The notes: generated by a model from the sequence alone, not told the origin. A DNA stretch of 64,000 nucleotides from Bradyrhizobium sp. sBnM-33 (GCF_032917945.1 NZ_CP136624.1:8975001-9039000); one strand, 5' to 3'; counted from the first letter of the stretch, positions 1 through 9,305 are shown. Numbers and translations are program-made.

Positions 1-544
1 AGCCGTGCGCCGAGTGCACCTCGATGGCGTCGATGCCGAGCCGCTCGGCGCGCTTCGTAGCCGCCACGAACGCATCGCGCACGCGCGCAAGGCCTGTGGC
101 ATCGAAGGCAACGGGCGGCGGCTCGCCCTCCTTGTGCGGGATCGCCGACGGTCCCTCCGGCCGCCAGCCGCCTTCGGCCACCGGGATCAGTTGCCCGCCA
201 TCCCACGGCGTGTGGCTCGACGCCTTGCGGCCGGCATGGGCCAGCTGCATCATCACGGCGGTCTTCGAACGTTTGCGCACCGACGCCAGGATCGGCCTCA
301 GCGCGGCTTCAGTGGCGTCGTTATAGAGGCCGAGGCAGCCCGGCGTGATCCGGCCGGTCGGCTCCACCGCGGTCGCCTCGATGCAGAAGGCACCAGCTCC
401 CGACAGCGCCAGCGAATTGATGTGGGTGAAGTGCCAGTCATTGGCCTCGCCGTCCACGGCCGAATACTGGCACATCGGCGCCACCATGATGCGGTTAGGA
501 AGCGTCAGGCCGCGCAGTTTGATCGGGGTAAACAAAGCGCTCAT
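1..544 (-). CDS. NADH:flavin oxidoreductase, Old Yellow Enzyme family (C-terminus outside window)
   Basis: The visible 181 codons begin MSALFTPIKLRG at ATG 544 and run off the left edge. They form the N-terminal half of an FMN-binding TIM barrel of the OYE/YqjM type: NRIMVAPMCQYSA near residues 17-29 (phosphate/flavin loop and the Cys typical of the YqjM branch), QLAHAGRK near residue 100, and IEVHSAHG at the edge. Family members reduce activated alkenes with NAD(P)H in the cytoplasm. The physiological substrate cannot be read from the sequence. No clear Shine-Dalgarno sequence precedes the ATG. Confidence 0.9.
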   Translation of the reverse strand, partial: MSALFTPIKLRGLTLPNRIMVAPMCQYSAVDGEANDWHFTHINSLALSGAGAFCIEATAVEPTGRITPGCLGLYNDATEAALRPILASVRKRSKTAVMMQLAHAGRKASSHTPWDGGQLIPVAEGGWRPEGPSAIPHKEGEPPPVAFDATGLARVRDAFVAATKRAERLGIDAIEVHSAHG

Positions 545-661
545 GGGCGAAGGGATCCGGACCGGAGGAAAGTACACCCTATTGTGTAACGAGGCCGCGC
601 CCGCCGCTCAACCGCGCCTGGCTCAACCCTGCCGGGCGAATATACGGGAGAAGGAGCGGCC

Positions 662-1729
662 CTATTCCACCAGCGCGAATTGCAGCAGCAGGTTGCGCTG
701 GATCATCGAGAAATTGTCGTCGGAGACGAGCGTCAGGACCGTCTCGCCCTCCGGCGTGACATGGGCGTCGATGCCCTCGAGATTGTCGATCTCGCTGCCG
801 AGATCGGCCTCGAAGATCACGGGGCCGTCGATAAGGGCCCCGGGGGCGATAGAAGCAAGTGCGATGCGGCGGATGCGGATACCGACGCCGCCGAGCCAGG
901 AGAATTTGCGTTCGAGCAGCAGCAGCCCACCGGACGGCAGCAGCACCGCGTCGCTGATATCAAAATTGTCGCTGCGGTGGATGCTGAACAGCCCCAGCGT
1001 CCTACCGATCAGGAAGGCTGTGATGTTGCCCTGCGCGTCGAGTGCGCGTTCGGAGATCGCGATCAGCGTTCCCGCCAGCGGCAAGCCCTTCGGCACCACG
1101 ACAAGCGCCTCGATTCCCTTGTTGTTGGGCAGCTTGCGCACACCCAGCGGCAACTGAATCAATTCGCCATGCGCGCGGGTAAATCCTTTGGCGAAGTCGA
1201 AGCGCAGTATCTGATTGACGCGCTCGAGACCGACATAGACCAGCGAGCCGTCGAGCGCGATCGCCTCGGTGTCGTACCAGCCGCGCGAGGTGATCGGCTT
1301 GCCGTCGTGGCCAAGCACCGGCGAGGCCTCGACATCGTCGAGTCCGGTCATCTCGCGGCCCTTGTAGACAATTCGGCCGGTGAACCAGCCCCCCTTGTCG
1401 CTGATGGCGATGAAACGCTCGCCCTTGGCATCCAGCCGCAGGCCCGACAATCCGCCGAAGCCGCGAAAACGCGAGGTAAGAATCAGTCCGCTGCGATATT
1501 CGAGCTCGCCGAACCGCACACGCGAGCGGTCGCGGGTGTCGAACGAGGGCAGCGGCCGGGCATTGACCTCGATCGAAACCGGCGCACTGACCGAGAATTC
1601 GTCTGTAGCGGTCTGCTTCGGCGGCCGCTGAACGGCGGTCTGCGCCAATGCCGCGCAGGGCACGGCCGCCATCGAAAGCGCCGCCGCTGCATATTTCAAA
1701 AGGCGGCGGCGGCCTATGAGCGGGGGCAT
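662..1729 (-). CDS. Exported phytase-like (esterase-like activity of phytase) protein
   Basis: 355 aa. The chosen start, MPPLIGRRRLLKY at 1729, is followed by a hydrophobic segment ending ALAQ near residue 27. The GRRRLLK motif could be a Tat signal, so the protein is probably periplasmic. The body fits the phytase-like beta-propeller family PF13449: FGGLSGLRLDAKG, FIAISDKGGWF, the acidic DTEAIALD stretch, NKGIEALVVV and NLEGIDAHVTPEG repeat the spaced acidic blade motifs of that family. The start lies 4 nt after the cobT stop on the same strand, so it is probably translated from the cobT transcript. The substrate is unknown. A longer in-frame reading into cobT is not needed and lacks a signal. 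Confidence 0.8.
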   Translation of the reverse strand: MPPLIGRRRLLKYAAAALSMAAVPCAALAQTAVQRPPKQTATDEFSVSAPVSIEVNARPLPSFDTRDRSRVRFGELEYRSGLILTSRFRGFGGLSGLRLDAKGERFIAISDKGGWFTGRIVYKGREMTGLDDVEASPVLGHDGKPITSRGWYDTEAIALDGSLVYVGLERVNQILRFDFAKGFTRAHGELIQLPLGVRKLPNNKGIEALVVVPKGLPLAGTLIAISERALDAQGNITAFLIGRTLGLFSIHRSDNFDISDAVLLPSGGLLLLERKFSWLGGVGIRIRRIALASIAPGALIDGPVIFEADLGSEIDNLEGIDAHVTPEGETVLTLVSDDNFSMIQRNLLLQFALVE

Positions 1730-1733
1730 GCTT

Positions 1734-3638
1734 TCACGAGTGCAGGCGGCGCGGCCGGTGGTGGCCCATGGCGGGCGCGGCGCCGTTGGTCTCGCTGAAC
1801 AGCTCGGCGAGTTTTTCGGTGATGGCGCCGCCAAGCTCCTCGGCATCGACGATGGTGACCGCGCGCCGGTAGTAGCGCGTGACGTCGTGACCGATGCCGA
1901 TCGCGATCAACTCGACCGGCGAACGGGTCTCGATCTCCTCGATGATGTGGCGCAAATGCCGCTCGAGGTAGTTGCCGGGATTGACCGACAGCGTGGAATC
2001 GTCGACCGGCGCGCCGTCCGAAATCATCATCAGGATCTTGCGCTGTTCGGCCCGTCCGAGCAGCCGCTTGTGCGCCCAGTCCAGTGCCTCGCCATCGATG
2101 TTTTCCTTCAAGAGGCCCTCGCGCATCATCAGCCCCAAATTCTTGCGCGAACGCCGCCACGGCGCATCGGCCGATTTGTAGATGATGTGGCGGAGGTCGT
2201 TGAGGCGTCCGGGACTGGCCGGCTTGCCAGCGGCAAGCCACGCCTCGCGGGACTGGCCGCCCTTCCAGGCGCGCGTGGTGAAGCCCAAAATTTCGACCTT
2301 GACGCCGCAACGCTCCAGCGTGCGCGCCAGGATATCGGCGCAGGTCGCCGCCACCGTGATCGGACGGCCGCGCATCGAACCGGAATTATCGAGAAGCAGC
2401 GTCACCACGGTATCGCGGAAGGTGGCTTCCTTCTCGTGCATAAAGGACAGCGGGTGATAGGGATCGGTAACCACGCGCGACAGGCGCGCGGGATCGAGGA
2501 TACCTTCCTCGAGATCGAATTCCCATGCGCGGTTTTGTTGCGCCATCAGGCGACGCTGCAGCCGGTTGGCGAGCCGTGCGACGATGCCCTGCAGATGGGC
2601 GAGCTGCTTGTCGAGGTAGGAACGCAAGCGTTCCAGCTCGTCATGGTCGCAGAGATCTTCGGCGGCGATGACCTCGTCGAATTTCGGTGCAAAGGCGTGA
2701 TATTCCGGTCCGCGCGGCTCGTTGGCACCGCGCGTATTCGGCCGCGTCGCCTCGCCTGGCGTCTCGTCGTCGCCGAGCTCGCCGTCATCGAACGTATCTG
2801 ATGTGGAGGCCTGCGCGCTCTCCATCGCGCTTTCCGACATTTCGTCGGTGGAAGCCTGCGCCTCGTCGGCGCTCATTTCCTGCGCGGCATCGGAATCGGG
2901 CGAACCCTCGGCGCCGGACTGATCGTTCTCGCCGTCCTGATTCTCGTCATCGTTTTCGTCGTCATCGGCATCCGCATCGCGGTCATCGCCGAGGTCGAGC
3001 GCCGACAAGAGGTCGTGCACGAGATCGCCGAACCTGGCCTGGTCCTCGGTGACGCGGCTGAGCTTATCGAGCCGGGTGCCGATCTTGCCTTCCAGCACCG
3101 GCCGCCAGAGATCGACCATCTTCTTCGCAGCGGTAGGCGGGGCGAGCCCAGTCAGGCGTTCGCGCACCAGCATTGCCAGCGCATCCGACAGCGGCGCATC
3201 GGCGCGGTCGGTGATCTCGTCGTATTTGCCGCGATGAAAATGATCGTCGAGCATCGCTGTGAGGTTTTTCGCAACGCCCGACATCCGGCGCGAGCCGATG
3301 GCCTCGACGCGCGCCTGCTCCACCGCCTCGAATACGCCGCGCGCCTGCGGATTTCCCGGCATCAGCTTGCGGTGTACCTTGGGGTCGTGACAGGCGAGCT
3401 TTAATGCGATCGAGTCGGCGTGGCCGCGCACGATCGCCGCATCGCGCTTGGTCATCTTGCGGGCGGGCTCGGGCAGCCGCGCCTTGCCCGGCGCGAGACC
3501 GGGGCGCTCGGCCGCGAACGTCACGTCCAGTTCCGGCGCCTTCGCGATTGCGCGCAGGCACGAGGTCACCGCGCGCTTGAACGGTTCGGTCGGGGCTTCC
3601 TTGGATCCGGTGCGGAATTTGGAGTTCGACGTCGTCAT
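1734..3638 (-). CDS. cobT: Aerobic cobaltochelatase subunit CobT
   Basis: 634 aa, start MTTSNSKF at 3638. A longer in-frame extension to 3686 runs into the intergenic repeat and is rejected. CobT forms with CobS the AAA+/VWA chaperone-like pair that drives CobN to insert cobalt into hydrogenobyrinic acid a,c-diamide in aerobic cobalamin synthesis. Visible layout: N-terminal helical region, a very acidic low-complexity linker (roughly residues 205-290), then a C-terminal von Willebrand A domain whose MIDAS motif is [11 protein letters not shown] near residue 418. Length and layout match the family. cobS lies directly upstream on the same strand; cobN is not in the window. Confidence 0.96.
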   Translation of the reverse strand: MTTSNSKFRTGSKEAPTEPFKRAVTSCLRAIAKAPELDVTFAAERPGLAPGKARLPEPARKMTKRDAAIVRGHADSIALKLACHDPKVHRKLMPGNPQARGVFEAVEQARVEAIGSRRMSGVAKNLTAMLDDHFHRGKYDEITDRADAPLSDALAMLVRERLTGLAPPTAAKKMVDLWRPVLEGKIGTRLDKLSRVTEDQARFGDLVHDLLSALDLGDDRDADADDDENDDENQDGENDQSGAEGSPDSDAAQEMSADEAQASTDEMSESAMESAQASTSDTFDDGELGDDETPGEATRPNTRGANEPRGPEYHAFAPKFDEVIAAEDLCDHDELERLRSYLDKQLAHLQGIVARLANRLQRRLMAQQNRAWEFDLEEGILDPARLSRVVTDPYHPLSFMHEKEATFRDTVVTLLLDNSGSMRGRPITVAATCADILARTLERCGVKVEILGFTTRAWKGGQSREAWLAAGKPASPGRLNDLRHIIYKSADAPWRRSRKNLGLMMREGLLKENIDGEALDWAHKRLLGRAEQRKILMMISDGAPVDDSTLSVNPGNYLERHLRHIIEEIETRSPVELIAIGIGHDVTRYYRRAVTIVDAEELGGAITEKLAELFSETNGAAPAMGHHRPRRLHS

Positions 3639-3652
3639 CCTGGCTCTACTTC

Positions 3653-3762
3653 CGTCGTCCCCGCGAACGCGGGGACCCATAACCACCAGCGGTCGTTATT
3701 TCACCCGACGTTGGCAGCATCCCTCTATCGAAAGTCCGCTCCCTGCTTTCGCAGGGACGACA
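3653..3762. repeat. Palindromic intergenic repeat between cobS and cobT
   Basis: About 110 bp fill the gap between the cobS stop and the cobT start. The left end has a tight hairpin (GTCCCC-GCGAACGC-GGGGAC, 3656-3675). The outer ends are inverted copies of each other (CGTCGTCCCCGCGAA against TTCGCAGGGACGAC). No convincing coding capacity. As it is transcribed between two genes of one complex, it may be processed or may attenuate; that is inference. Confidence 0.7.
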
Positions 3763-3763
3763 G

Positions 3764-4762
3764 TTACGAAAGCGCCACGTTCACCGAACTCTCGGGCAGC
3801 TCCTGGTTGAAGCAGCGCTGATAGAATTCGGCCACAAGCGGCCGCTCCAGCTCGTCACATTTGTTGAGGAAGGTGACGCGGAACGCAAAGCCGATGTCGC
3901 CGAAGATGTCGGAGTTCTCGGCCCAGGTGATCACGGTCCGCGGGCTCATCACCGTCGACAAATCGCCATTGGCGAATGCGTTACGGGTGAGATCGGCCAG
4001 CCGCACCATCTTGTTGACGATGTCGCGACCTTCCTGGGTGCGGTAGTGATGCGCCTTGGCCAGCACGATCTCGACTTCCTCGTCATGCGCCAGATAGTTC
4101 AGTGTGGTGACGATCGACCAGCGGTCCATCTGGCCCTGGTTGATCTGCTGGGTGCCGTGATAGAGGCCCGAGGTGTCGCCGAGGCCGACCGTGTTGGCGG
4201 TGGAAAACAGGCGGAACGCCGGGTGCGGCTTGATCACCTTGTTCTGGTCCAACAGCGTCAGCCGGCCGGAGACTTCCAGCACGCGCTGGATCACGAACAT
4301 CACGTCGGGGCGGCCGGCGTCGTATTCGTCGAACACCAGCGCGATGTTGTGTTGCAGCGCCCAAGGCAGAATGCCGTCGCGGAATTCGGTGACCTGCTTG
4401 CCGTCCTTGATGACGATCGAGTCCTTGCCGACCAGATCGATACGGCTGATGTGGCTGTCCAGGTTGACGCGCACGCAGGGCCAGTTCAGGCGCGCCGCGA
4501 CCTGCTCGATATGGGTCGATTTACCGGTGCCGTGATAGCCGGTGACCATGACGCGGCGGTTCTTGGCGAAACCGGCGAGAATCGCGAGCGTGGTGGCGCG
4601 GTCGAAGCGGTAGTCCGAATCGACTTCCGGCACGTGCGGGTCGACTTCGGAATAGGCCGGCACTTCGAGATCGCTGTCGATACCGAAAACCTGCCGGACC
4701 GACACCTTCATGTCGGGCAGTCCGACGGGCTCCGAAACTTTGCTCATGGCGGCGGTCGTCAT
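3764..4762 (-). CDS. cobS: Aerobic cobaltochelatase subunit CobS (AAA+ ATPase)
   Basis: 332 aa. The ATG at 4762 is preceded by GGAGG at 4767-4771 (minus-strand sense); a TTG one codon upstream would be too close to it. AAA+ fold: Walker [10 protein letters not shown] near residue 77, Walker [10 protein letters not shown] near residue 142, sensor-like [11 protein letters not shown] near 188. CobS is the ATPase ring that works with CobT on the CobN chelatase. Sequence and length are typical. It is separated from cobT by about 125 bp filled by a palindromic repeat. Confidence 0.97.
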   Translation of the reverse strand: MTTAAMSKVSEPVGLPDMKVSVRQVFGIDSDLEVPAYSEVDPHVPEVDSDYRFDRATTLAILAGFAKNRRVMVTGYHGTGKSTHIEQVAARLNWPCVRVNLDSHISRIDLVGKDSIVIKDGKQVTEFRDGILPWALQHNIALVFDEYDAGRPDVMFVIQRVLEVSGRLTLLDQNKVIKPHPAFRLFSTANTVGLGDTSGLYHGTQQINQGQMDRWSIVTTLNYLAHDEEVEIVLAKAHHYRTQEGRDIVNKMVRLADLTRNAFANGDLSTVMSPRTVITWAENSDIFGDIGFAFRVTFLNKCDELERPLVAEFYQRCFNQELPESSVNVALS

Positions 4763-5063
4763 CAATCCTCCGAGGTCCCGGGCGTTCCCGAAACCAGATC
4801 TATTGAATGGCTGCGGATGGGGGCTAACGTGAACCTAGCAGAGAGCAGGGGCCGGCAGAAGCCCGCGGCGCAATCAAAGTTCCATTGCCTTATCATTGAG
4901 ATAAGCCATCTCTCAGCTTTTTGGAGGGCTGCTCTGCGAATCACGCCGCACTTTTGCCGGTTTGGCCACTTGGCGGGGCCGAAACCGGAGACCTGCCGGC
5001 GCTTTCGGCCCTTGCCCGGGCTTGGTAGTTCTGGGCGCAGGCGCCACCCACAGGACGGCAGTT
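4763..5063. other. Intergenic stretch, cobS promoter side
   Basis: About 300 bp between divergent cobS and the DedA gene. The GGAGG ribosome site of cobS lies at its left end. The region around 4872-4925 is visibly richer in A and T and could hold promoters for both directions. I could not pick convincing -35/-10 pairs and see no gene. Confidence 0.5.
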
Positions 5064-5708
5064 GTGACTTCATTCCTCGATCCCGTGATTGCATTGGTAT
5101 CGGCCTATCCCTGGCTGGCCTACCTGACGCTATTTCTGGCAGCCCTCTTGGAAGCGATCCCGGTCGCAGGCGCGCTGGTGCCGGGCTCAACCCTCATCCT
5201 TGCGCTGAGTGCGCTGGTGCCCGGCGGCGAACTGAAGCTGTGGGGCGTGATCGCGGCCGCGATCGCCGGCGCCATACTCGGCGACGGCTCGGCGTTTTGG
5301 GCCGGCCATCGCGCGCAACGCCGAATTCTTAACGCCTGGCCGATGTCGAAATATCCAGGCGTGATGGCGCAGAGCGAGACGTTCTTCCACCGCTGGGGGA
5401 CGCTGGCCGTGTTGTTCGCGCGCTTTGTGCCACCGATCCGTGCCTTCGTACCGATCACCGCGGGCGCGCTCGGGATGTCGCCGGCCGTTTTCTTCGGCGT
5501 CAATATTCCCGCGGTACTGGCCTGGGCTTTGGCGCATGTGCTGCCAGGCGTGCTCGCGGTCTCGGCATTGCATGAATATGCCGGCCTGCCGCATGACCAG
5601 GGCACCGGCAAGCACCTGTGGATTTTAGCCGTGTTCGCGGCGGCGATCATCGCGCTCGGCGTCTGGACGCTGCGCCGCCGCCGGATGGGGAAGCCTCCTT
5701 CGGATTAA
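5064..5708 (+). CDS. DedA/SNARE-associated (VTT domain) membrane protein
   Basis: 214 aa from a GTG start (MTSFLDPVIALVSAYPWLAYL). The in-frame extension to 4962 has non-membrane, unusual sequence and is not used. Features of the DedA family: an N-terminal hydrophobic segment with an LEAIPVAGALVPGS re-entrant motif (about residues 28-41), ILGDGSAFWAGHRAQRR, and FARFVPPIRAFVPITAGALGMS (a run of conserved Arg and Pro near residues 117-138), then a last membrane helix and a basic tail RRRRMGK. DedA proteins act in the inner membrane on proton-linked envelope lipid handling. The stop overlaps that of the converging citrate-synthase-like gene by 4 nt. Confidence 0.85.
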   Translation: MTSFLDPVIALVSAYPWLAYLTLFLAALLEAIPVAGALVPGSTLILALSALVPGGELKLWGVIAAAIAGAILGDGSAFWAGHRAQRRILNAWPMSKYPGVMAQSETFFHRWGTLAVLFARFVPPIRAFVPITAGALGMSPAVFFGVNIPAVLAWALAHVLPGVLAVSALHEYAGLPHDQGTGKHLWILAVFAAAIIALGVWTLRRRRMGKPPSD

Positions 5709-6922
5709 GCCCGGGACGGGCTTCGTCCCGGTGCGGGGCCGACATAGCGCGCGCGAGGCCGGATCAGCCGGCCATGGCGCAATTGCTCGCAGGCATGCGC
5801 GATCCATCCGACCGTGCGCGCCATGGAAAACAGCACCAGTTCATGGCCCGGCGGTAGTCCGAGCGTGTGCACCAGCACCGCAAGGGCATAGTCGATATTG
5901 ACGAACTCGCCAGTCGCCTCCGCGATCCGCTCCGGGATTTCGTGGGTCAGCTTACGGTCCGCGCCCGAGCGTGCCAGTGCCTCCAAGAGCGCCCGCGCAC
6001 GGGGATCGCCATGCTTATAGACGCCATGGCCAAAGCCCGCGAAGCGCTCGCCGAGCGCGACGCGCTCGCGGATGACGGGGGCTACCTCGCCATTGGCAAG
6101 CGTCTTCAAAAGCTGCGCCGCCAGCACGCCGGCGCCGCCGTGCTTCGGGCCCTTCAGCGCGACGAGGCCGGCGATCATGGCATCGTAGAGATTTAGCCCG
6201 GTCGAGGCCGCGCAGCGCACGGTAAAGGTCGAGGCATTCAGCTCATGATCCGCCAGCAGCACCAGCGCGCGGCGGATCAGATCGGCCGCGTGCTTGTGCT
6301 CCGGCGCCCAGACGCGTGCGATCTGCAAGTGAAGCGGCTTTGCCGAGGATTTGGAGTTCAGCATGGTCGCGACCACGAGGCGCATGATGCGGCCACCTAG
6401 CATCGCGCGCTCTTCGTCGGCGCGGGTGAAGGCCCTCGGGTCAGCCCTGGCGGCGAGCGCGAGCACGGCGATGGCGCGATCGATCGCATTAGCCCCACGT
6501 GCGGCCTCGGCCACTGCGCGCATTTCGTCCGACACAACGGGACAATTGTTCTGATCAAACGGATCGACACCGGTCACGTCCCACAACAGCGTCGCGGCAT
6601 GTTCGAGCGTGTCACGCTCGGCAAGATCGATGCAGTTGACGCCGCGGTAGATCGCGCCGTCCTCGGTGATCGTTCCGACGGCCGAATCCATCACCGGCAG
6701 ATCGGCGTCGAAGCTGCGCAGGCCGCGCGGCTCCGGCGACGGCGCGCGCCGCTCTTTCAGCGTGCGGACGTCCTCGGCCCGGTAACGGTGGCTGCGAGAA
6801 TCCTCCGACGGTTCCGAGCGGATCAGGCCACGGCTGACATAAGCGTAGAGGGTTGCCTGGGAGATCGCGAGCTCGGCGGAGGCCTCGCGGGCCGAGAGGT
6901 AAAGGCCGGCGGATTTTTTCAT
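5705..6922 (-). CDS. Citrate synthase-family protein with N-terminal DNA-binding (HTH) domain
   Basis: 405 aa. Residues 1-60 look like a MerR/excisionase-type winged helix (YLSAREASAELAISQATLYAYVSRGLIRSE, then HRYRAEDVRTL). From about residue 70 the chain follows citrate synthase: ADHELNASTFTVRCAAST (near 230) carries the substrate His, KHGGAG (near 260) and GFGHGVYKHGDPRA (near 298) the second His region, GHELVLFSMARTVGWIAHACEQ near 368 the C-terminal part. It is divergent from a second, HTH-free citrate-synthase-family gene, which suggests paired function or control of that neighbour. Whether it is an enzyme, a metabolite-sensing regulator or both cannot be told from sequence. Confidence 0.85.
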   Translation of the reverse strand: MKKSAGLYLSAREASAELAISQATLYAYVSRGLIRSEPSEDSRSHRYRAEDVRTLKERRAPSPEPRGLRSFDADLPVMDSAVGTITEDGAIYRGVNCIDLAERDTLEHAATLLWDVTGVDPFDQNNCPVVSDEMRAVAEAARGANAIDRAIAVLALAARADPRAFTRADEERAMLGGRIMRLVVATMLNSKSSAKPLHLQIARVWAPEHKHAADLIRRALVLLADHELNASTFTVRCAASTGLNLYDAMIAGLVALKGPKHGGAGVLAAQLLKTLANGEVAPVIRERVALGERFAGFGHGVYKHGDPRARALLEALARSGADRKLTHEIPERIAEATGEFVNIDYALAVLVHTLGLPPGHELVLFSMARTVGWIAHACEQLRHGRLIRPRARYVGPAPGRSPSRA

Positions 6923-6958
6923 ATTGATTTACATAATCAAGATTGATCAATCTGTCGA
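6923..6958 (-). promoter_or_regulatory. Divergent control region of the two citrate-synthase-like genes
   Basis: Two inverted repeats lie side by side: TTGAT-7 nt-ATCAA at 6924-6940 and the perfect palindrome ATTGATCAAT at 6942-6951. On the minus strand a -35-like TCGACA (6953-6958), 17-nt spacer and -10-like TATGTA (6930-6935) end only 7 nt before the ATG at 6922. The minus transcript would therefore be leaderless. The palindromes overlap this promoter and fit autoregulation by the HTH domain. Binding is inferred. Confidence 0.5.
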
Positions 6959-6995
6959 GGGGCCCGACCTTTACGGCAGGCAAAGGAGAGCCCTC

Positions 6996-8087
6996 ATGAA
7001 CATGCAGATTTCCAAGACCCCGATCGGCCTCGACGGCATTCCGGCCGCCGAAACCGTGCTCAGCCATGTCGACGGCGAGCGCGGCGAACTGATCATTGCC
7101 GGTGAGCGGGTCGGCGACCTCGCGGGAAAATCCAGTTTCGAAGGCGTCACCGCGCGGCTGTGGAACGCCGCAACAGGAACCTCGCTCAACGAAGCCAATG
7201 TGCGCTCTAGGCTTGGCGCTGCGCGGGAACGCGCGTTCGCAAGGCTACCCGAATTGCTGCCGGCAACGCGTGGCATGTCGATTGTCGACGGCTTTCGCGC
7301 AGCCGTTGCCGGCCTGCGCGGCGAGAACGGACTTGAGCACGAGGCGACCATCGTCGGCGCGTTGCCGGTGATTGCCGGCGCGCTGCTGCAGCGGGCCAAA
7401 GGCGAGGACCCCATCGCGCCCGACCCGAGTCTTGGCCATGCCGCCGACACGCTGTCGATGCTGCGCGGCCGCAAAGCCGAACCACGCGAGATCACCGCGC
7501 TCGACACCTACTTCGTTACGGTGTGCGATCACGGCATGAATGCGTCGACCTTCACGACACGCGTGGTGGCCTCGACGCAGGCGGATTTGTTCGCAGCCGT
7601 CACAGCCGGTTATTGCGCTCTGACCGGGCCGCTGCATGGCGGCGCCCCCGAGCCGGTGCTGGAGATGCTGGATGCGATCGGCTCGACCGAGCGGATCAAA
7701 CCGTGGGTCGACAGCGCGCTGGGCCGTGGCGAGCGGCTGATGGGATTCGGCCACCGCGTCTATCGCGTCCGCGACCCACGCGCAGATGTGCTCAAGCGCG
7801 CGATCGAGCGGCTCGCAGGAGGCGGCACCGATCTGCCGTTCGCGGGCGAGGTGGAGGCCTATATCCGCGAGGCCCTGCGGCGGAAAAATCCGGAGCGCCC
7901 GCTCGATACCAATGTGGAGTTCTTCACCGCAATCCTGCTCGACGCGCTGAAAATTCCGCGACAGGCGTTTACGCCGATCTTTGCGGTGGCGCGCGCCGCA
8001 GGCTGGACCGCGCATGCCCGCGAGCAGCAGCGTGGCGGCCGGCTGATCCGGCCGAGTTCGGCGTATGTCGGGCCGATGCCGGGGTGA
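6996..8087 (+). CDS. Citrate synthase / methylcitrate synthase-family protein
   Basis: 363 aa, start MNMQISKTPIGLDG at 6996 with AGGAG at 6983-6987. The earlier in-frame ATG at 6924 lies in the operator region. Citrate synthase motifs: VCDHGMNASTFTTRVVAST (near residue 175, active-site His), LTGPLHGGAPEPV (near 210), GFGHRVYRVRDPRAD (near 250, second active-site His), NVEFFTAILLDALKIP and IFAVARAAGWTAHAREQ (near 335, CoA/carboxylate Arg). The protein is shorter than GltA-type enzymes and closer in size to methylcitrate synthases. Substrate preference is not decidable here. Divergent from the HTH-fused homologue. Confidence 0.88.
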   Translation: MNMQISKTPIGLDGIPAAETVLSHVDGERGELIIAGERVGDLAGKSSFEGVTARLWNAATGTSLNEANVRSRLGAARERAFARLPELLPATRGMSIVDGFRAAVAGLRGENGLEHEATIVGALPVIAGALLQRAKGEDPIAPDPSLGHAADTLSMLRGRKAEPREITALDTYFVTVCDHGMNASTFTTRVVASTQADLFAAVTAGYCALTGPLHGGAPEPVLEMLDAIGSTERIKPWVDSALGRGERLMGFGHRVYRVRDPRADVLKRAIERLAGGGTDLPFAGEVEAYIREALRRKNPERPLDTNVEFFTAILLDALKIPRQAFTPIFAVARAAGWTAHAREQQRGGRLIRPSSAYVGPMPG

Positions 8088-8097
8088 GGTACGAACA

Positions 8098-8222
8098 AAG
8101 AACTTGGTGGACCCGATCCTCATGGTGAGGAGCGCGTCTTCGCGCGTCTCGAACCATGAGGCCACAGATGGGCCTTCATCCTTCGAGACGCGGCGAAGAC
8201 GCCGCTCCTCAGGATGAGGAAT
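8098..8222. repeat. Palindromic intergenic repeat
   Basis: The left half contains CCTCATGGTGAGGAGCGC and the right half the inverted GCGCCGTCT/CCTCAGGATGAGG type sequence, with TTCGAGACGCG in the centre. The converging genes on both sides end just outside it, so it may serve as a bidirectional transcript end. No coding sequence. Confidence 0.65.
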
Positions 8223-8233
8223 TGCCGGGGGAG

Positions 8234-8884
8234 CTACGCGCCGCGCACCACCGTCTTCAGATAATTATACGCCTTGATGATCTCGATCAGGCGGTCCTCG
8301 GTGGAGCGGTCGCCGCCATTGGCGTCGGGATGGTGCTGTTTGACCAGCGCCTTGTACTTGGCCTTGACGTCATCAAGCGTTGCTTCGGACGTAAGCCCCA
8401 TCACCTGCAGCGCCTTGCGCTCGGCGTTCATGACCTTGCGCGTTTCGGTCTTGGCCTGCGCGCCCGGGCCTGGTCGCCAGCGGCCGCGGCCGTTGAGCTC
8501 GGAGAACATGCTGAACGGATCGGCGGCGCCGTCAAAATCCTCGGCACTGGGCTGCTTGCCCTTCTTGCCGGCGGTGTTGGCGCCCATCTTCCAGGTCGGG
8601 CGATGGCCGGTCAGCGCATCCTTCTGGTAGCGCGCCACGGCATCGGCGTTCATGCCTTGGAAGAAATTGTAGGACTGGTTGTATTCGCGCACGTGGTTGA
8701 GACAGAAGTGCCAGTACTCGCGGGAATTCTCCCGGCCCTTGGGCGCGCGGTGCGGGCCCTTGTTCTGGCAGCCCGCCCACTCGCACATGGCGGCTTCCTC
8801 GCGCGTCTGCGCCTGCTGCTTCGCACTCAGCTTGTTGGGCTTGATGCGAATGGAATCGAAGAACTTGGATGAATCAATCGGCAT
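8234..8884 (-). CDS. J-domain (DnaJ-like) protein with Cys/His-rich N-terminal region
   Basis: 216 aa. The C-terminal 65 residues are a J domain: QVMGLTSEATLDDVKAKYKALVKQHHPDANGGD contains the HPD tripeptide that stimulates DnaK ATPase. The N-terminal part has CEWAGCQNKGPHRAPKG (near residues 33-49) and YWHFCLNHVREYN (near 57-69), a Cys/His arrangement that might bind metal; this second point is inference. There is no Gly/Phe or zinc-finger domain of classical DnaJ. It is divergent from a BolA-family gene with about 110 bp between them. Confidence 0.88.
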   Translation of the reverse strand: MPIDSSKFFDSIRIKPNKLSAKQQAQTREEAAMCEWAGCQNKGPHRAPKGRENSREYWHFCLNHVREYNQSYNFFQGMNADAVARYQKDALTGHRPTWKMGANTAGKKGKQPSAEDFDGAADPFSMFSELNGRGRWRPGPGAQAKTETRKVMNAERKALQVMGLTSEATLDDVKAKYKALVKQHHPDANGGDRSTEDRLIEIIKAYNYLKTVVRGA

Positions 8885-8993
8885 GGCTGACTTTGACTAC
8901 GCAATGCGCAAGGCTTCAAGTCTTGACATTGCGAATACCTCTATTCGGATGCGCCATTGACGGGAAGCCGACACAGAATTATCTGCCGCCATC

Positions 8994-9272
8994 ATGAGCA
9001 CCAGGGACATTATCATAAACAAGTTGCGTGAAGCTTTCTTGCCGGAAAGCCTCGACGTCGCGGACGAATCTCATCTGCACGAGGGTCATGCGGGCCACCG
9101 GCCAGGCGGTGAGACGCATTTCAGGGTCTATATCGTATCTCCGGCCTTCGAAGGGAAGAGCCGGGTTGAACGCCACCGCATGGTAAACACGGCACTTGCG
9201 GTGGAACTTGAGGGCTCCGTCCATGCACTCGCCATCAAGGCGCAGGCGCCGGGAGAAGCCGCCGGGAGGTAG
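8994..9272 (+). CDS. BolA family protein
   Basis: 92 aa, start MSTRDIIINKLREAF. The sequence covers a BolA domain: LREAFLPESLDVADESHLHEGH, then GGETHFRVYIVSPAFEGKSRVERHRMVN with the conserved Phe-x-Val and R-hR-x-V-N core, and a final VHALAIKAQAPGE. BolA proteins pair with monothiol glutaredoxins in Fe-S cluster handling or act in envelope and stress control. The conserved HxxGH segment near residue 30 provides the usual cluster-binding His. The neighbouring J-domain gene may share its promoter region. Confidence 0.92.
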   Translation: MSTRDIIINKLREAFLPESLDVADESHLHEGHAGHRPGGETHFRVYIVSPAFEGKSRVERHRMVNTALAVELEGSVHALAIKAQAPGEAAGR

Positions 9273-9305
9273 TGTGGAAACCGGCCGCGAGCATATCAGC
9301 ATCCG

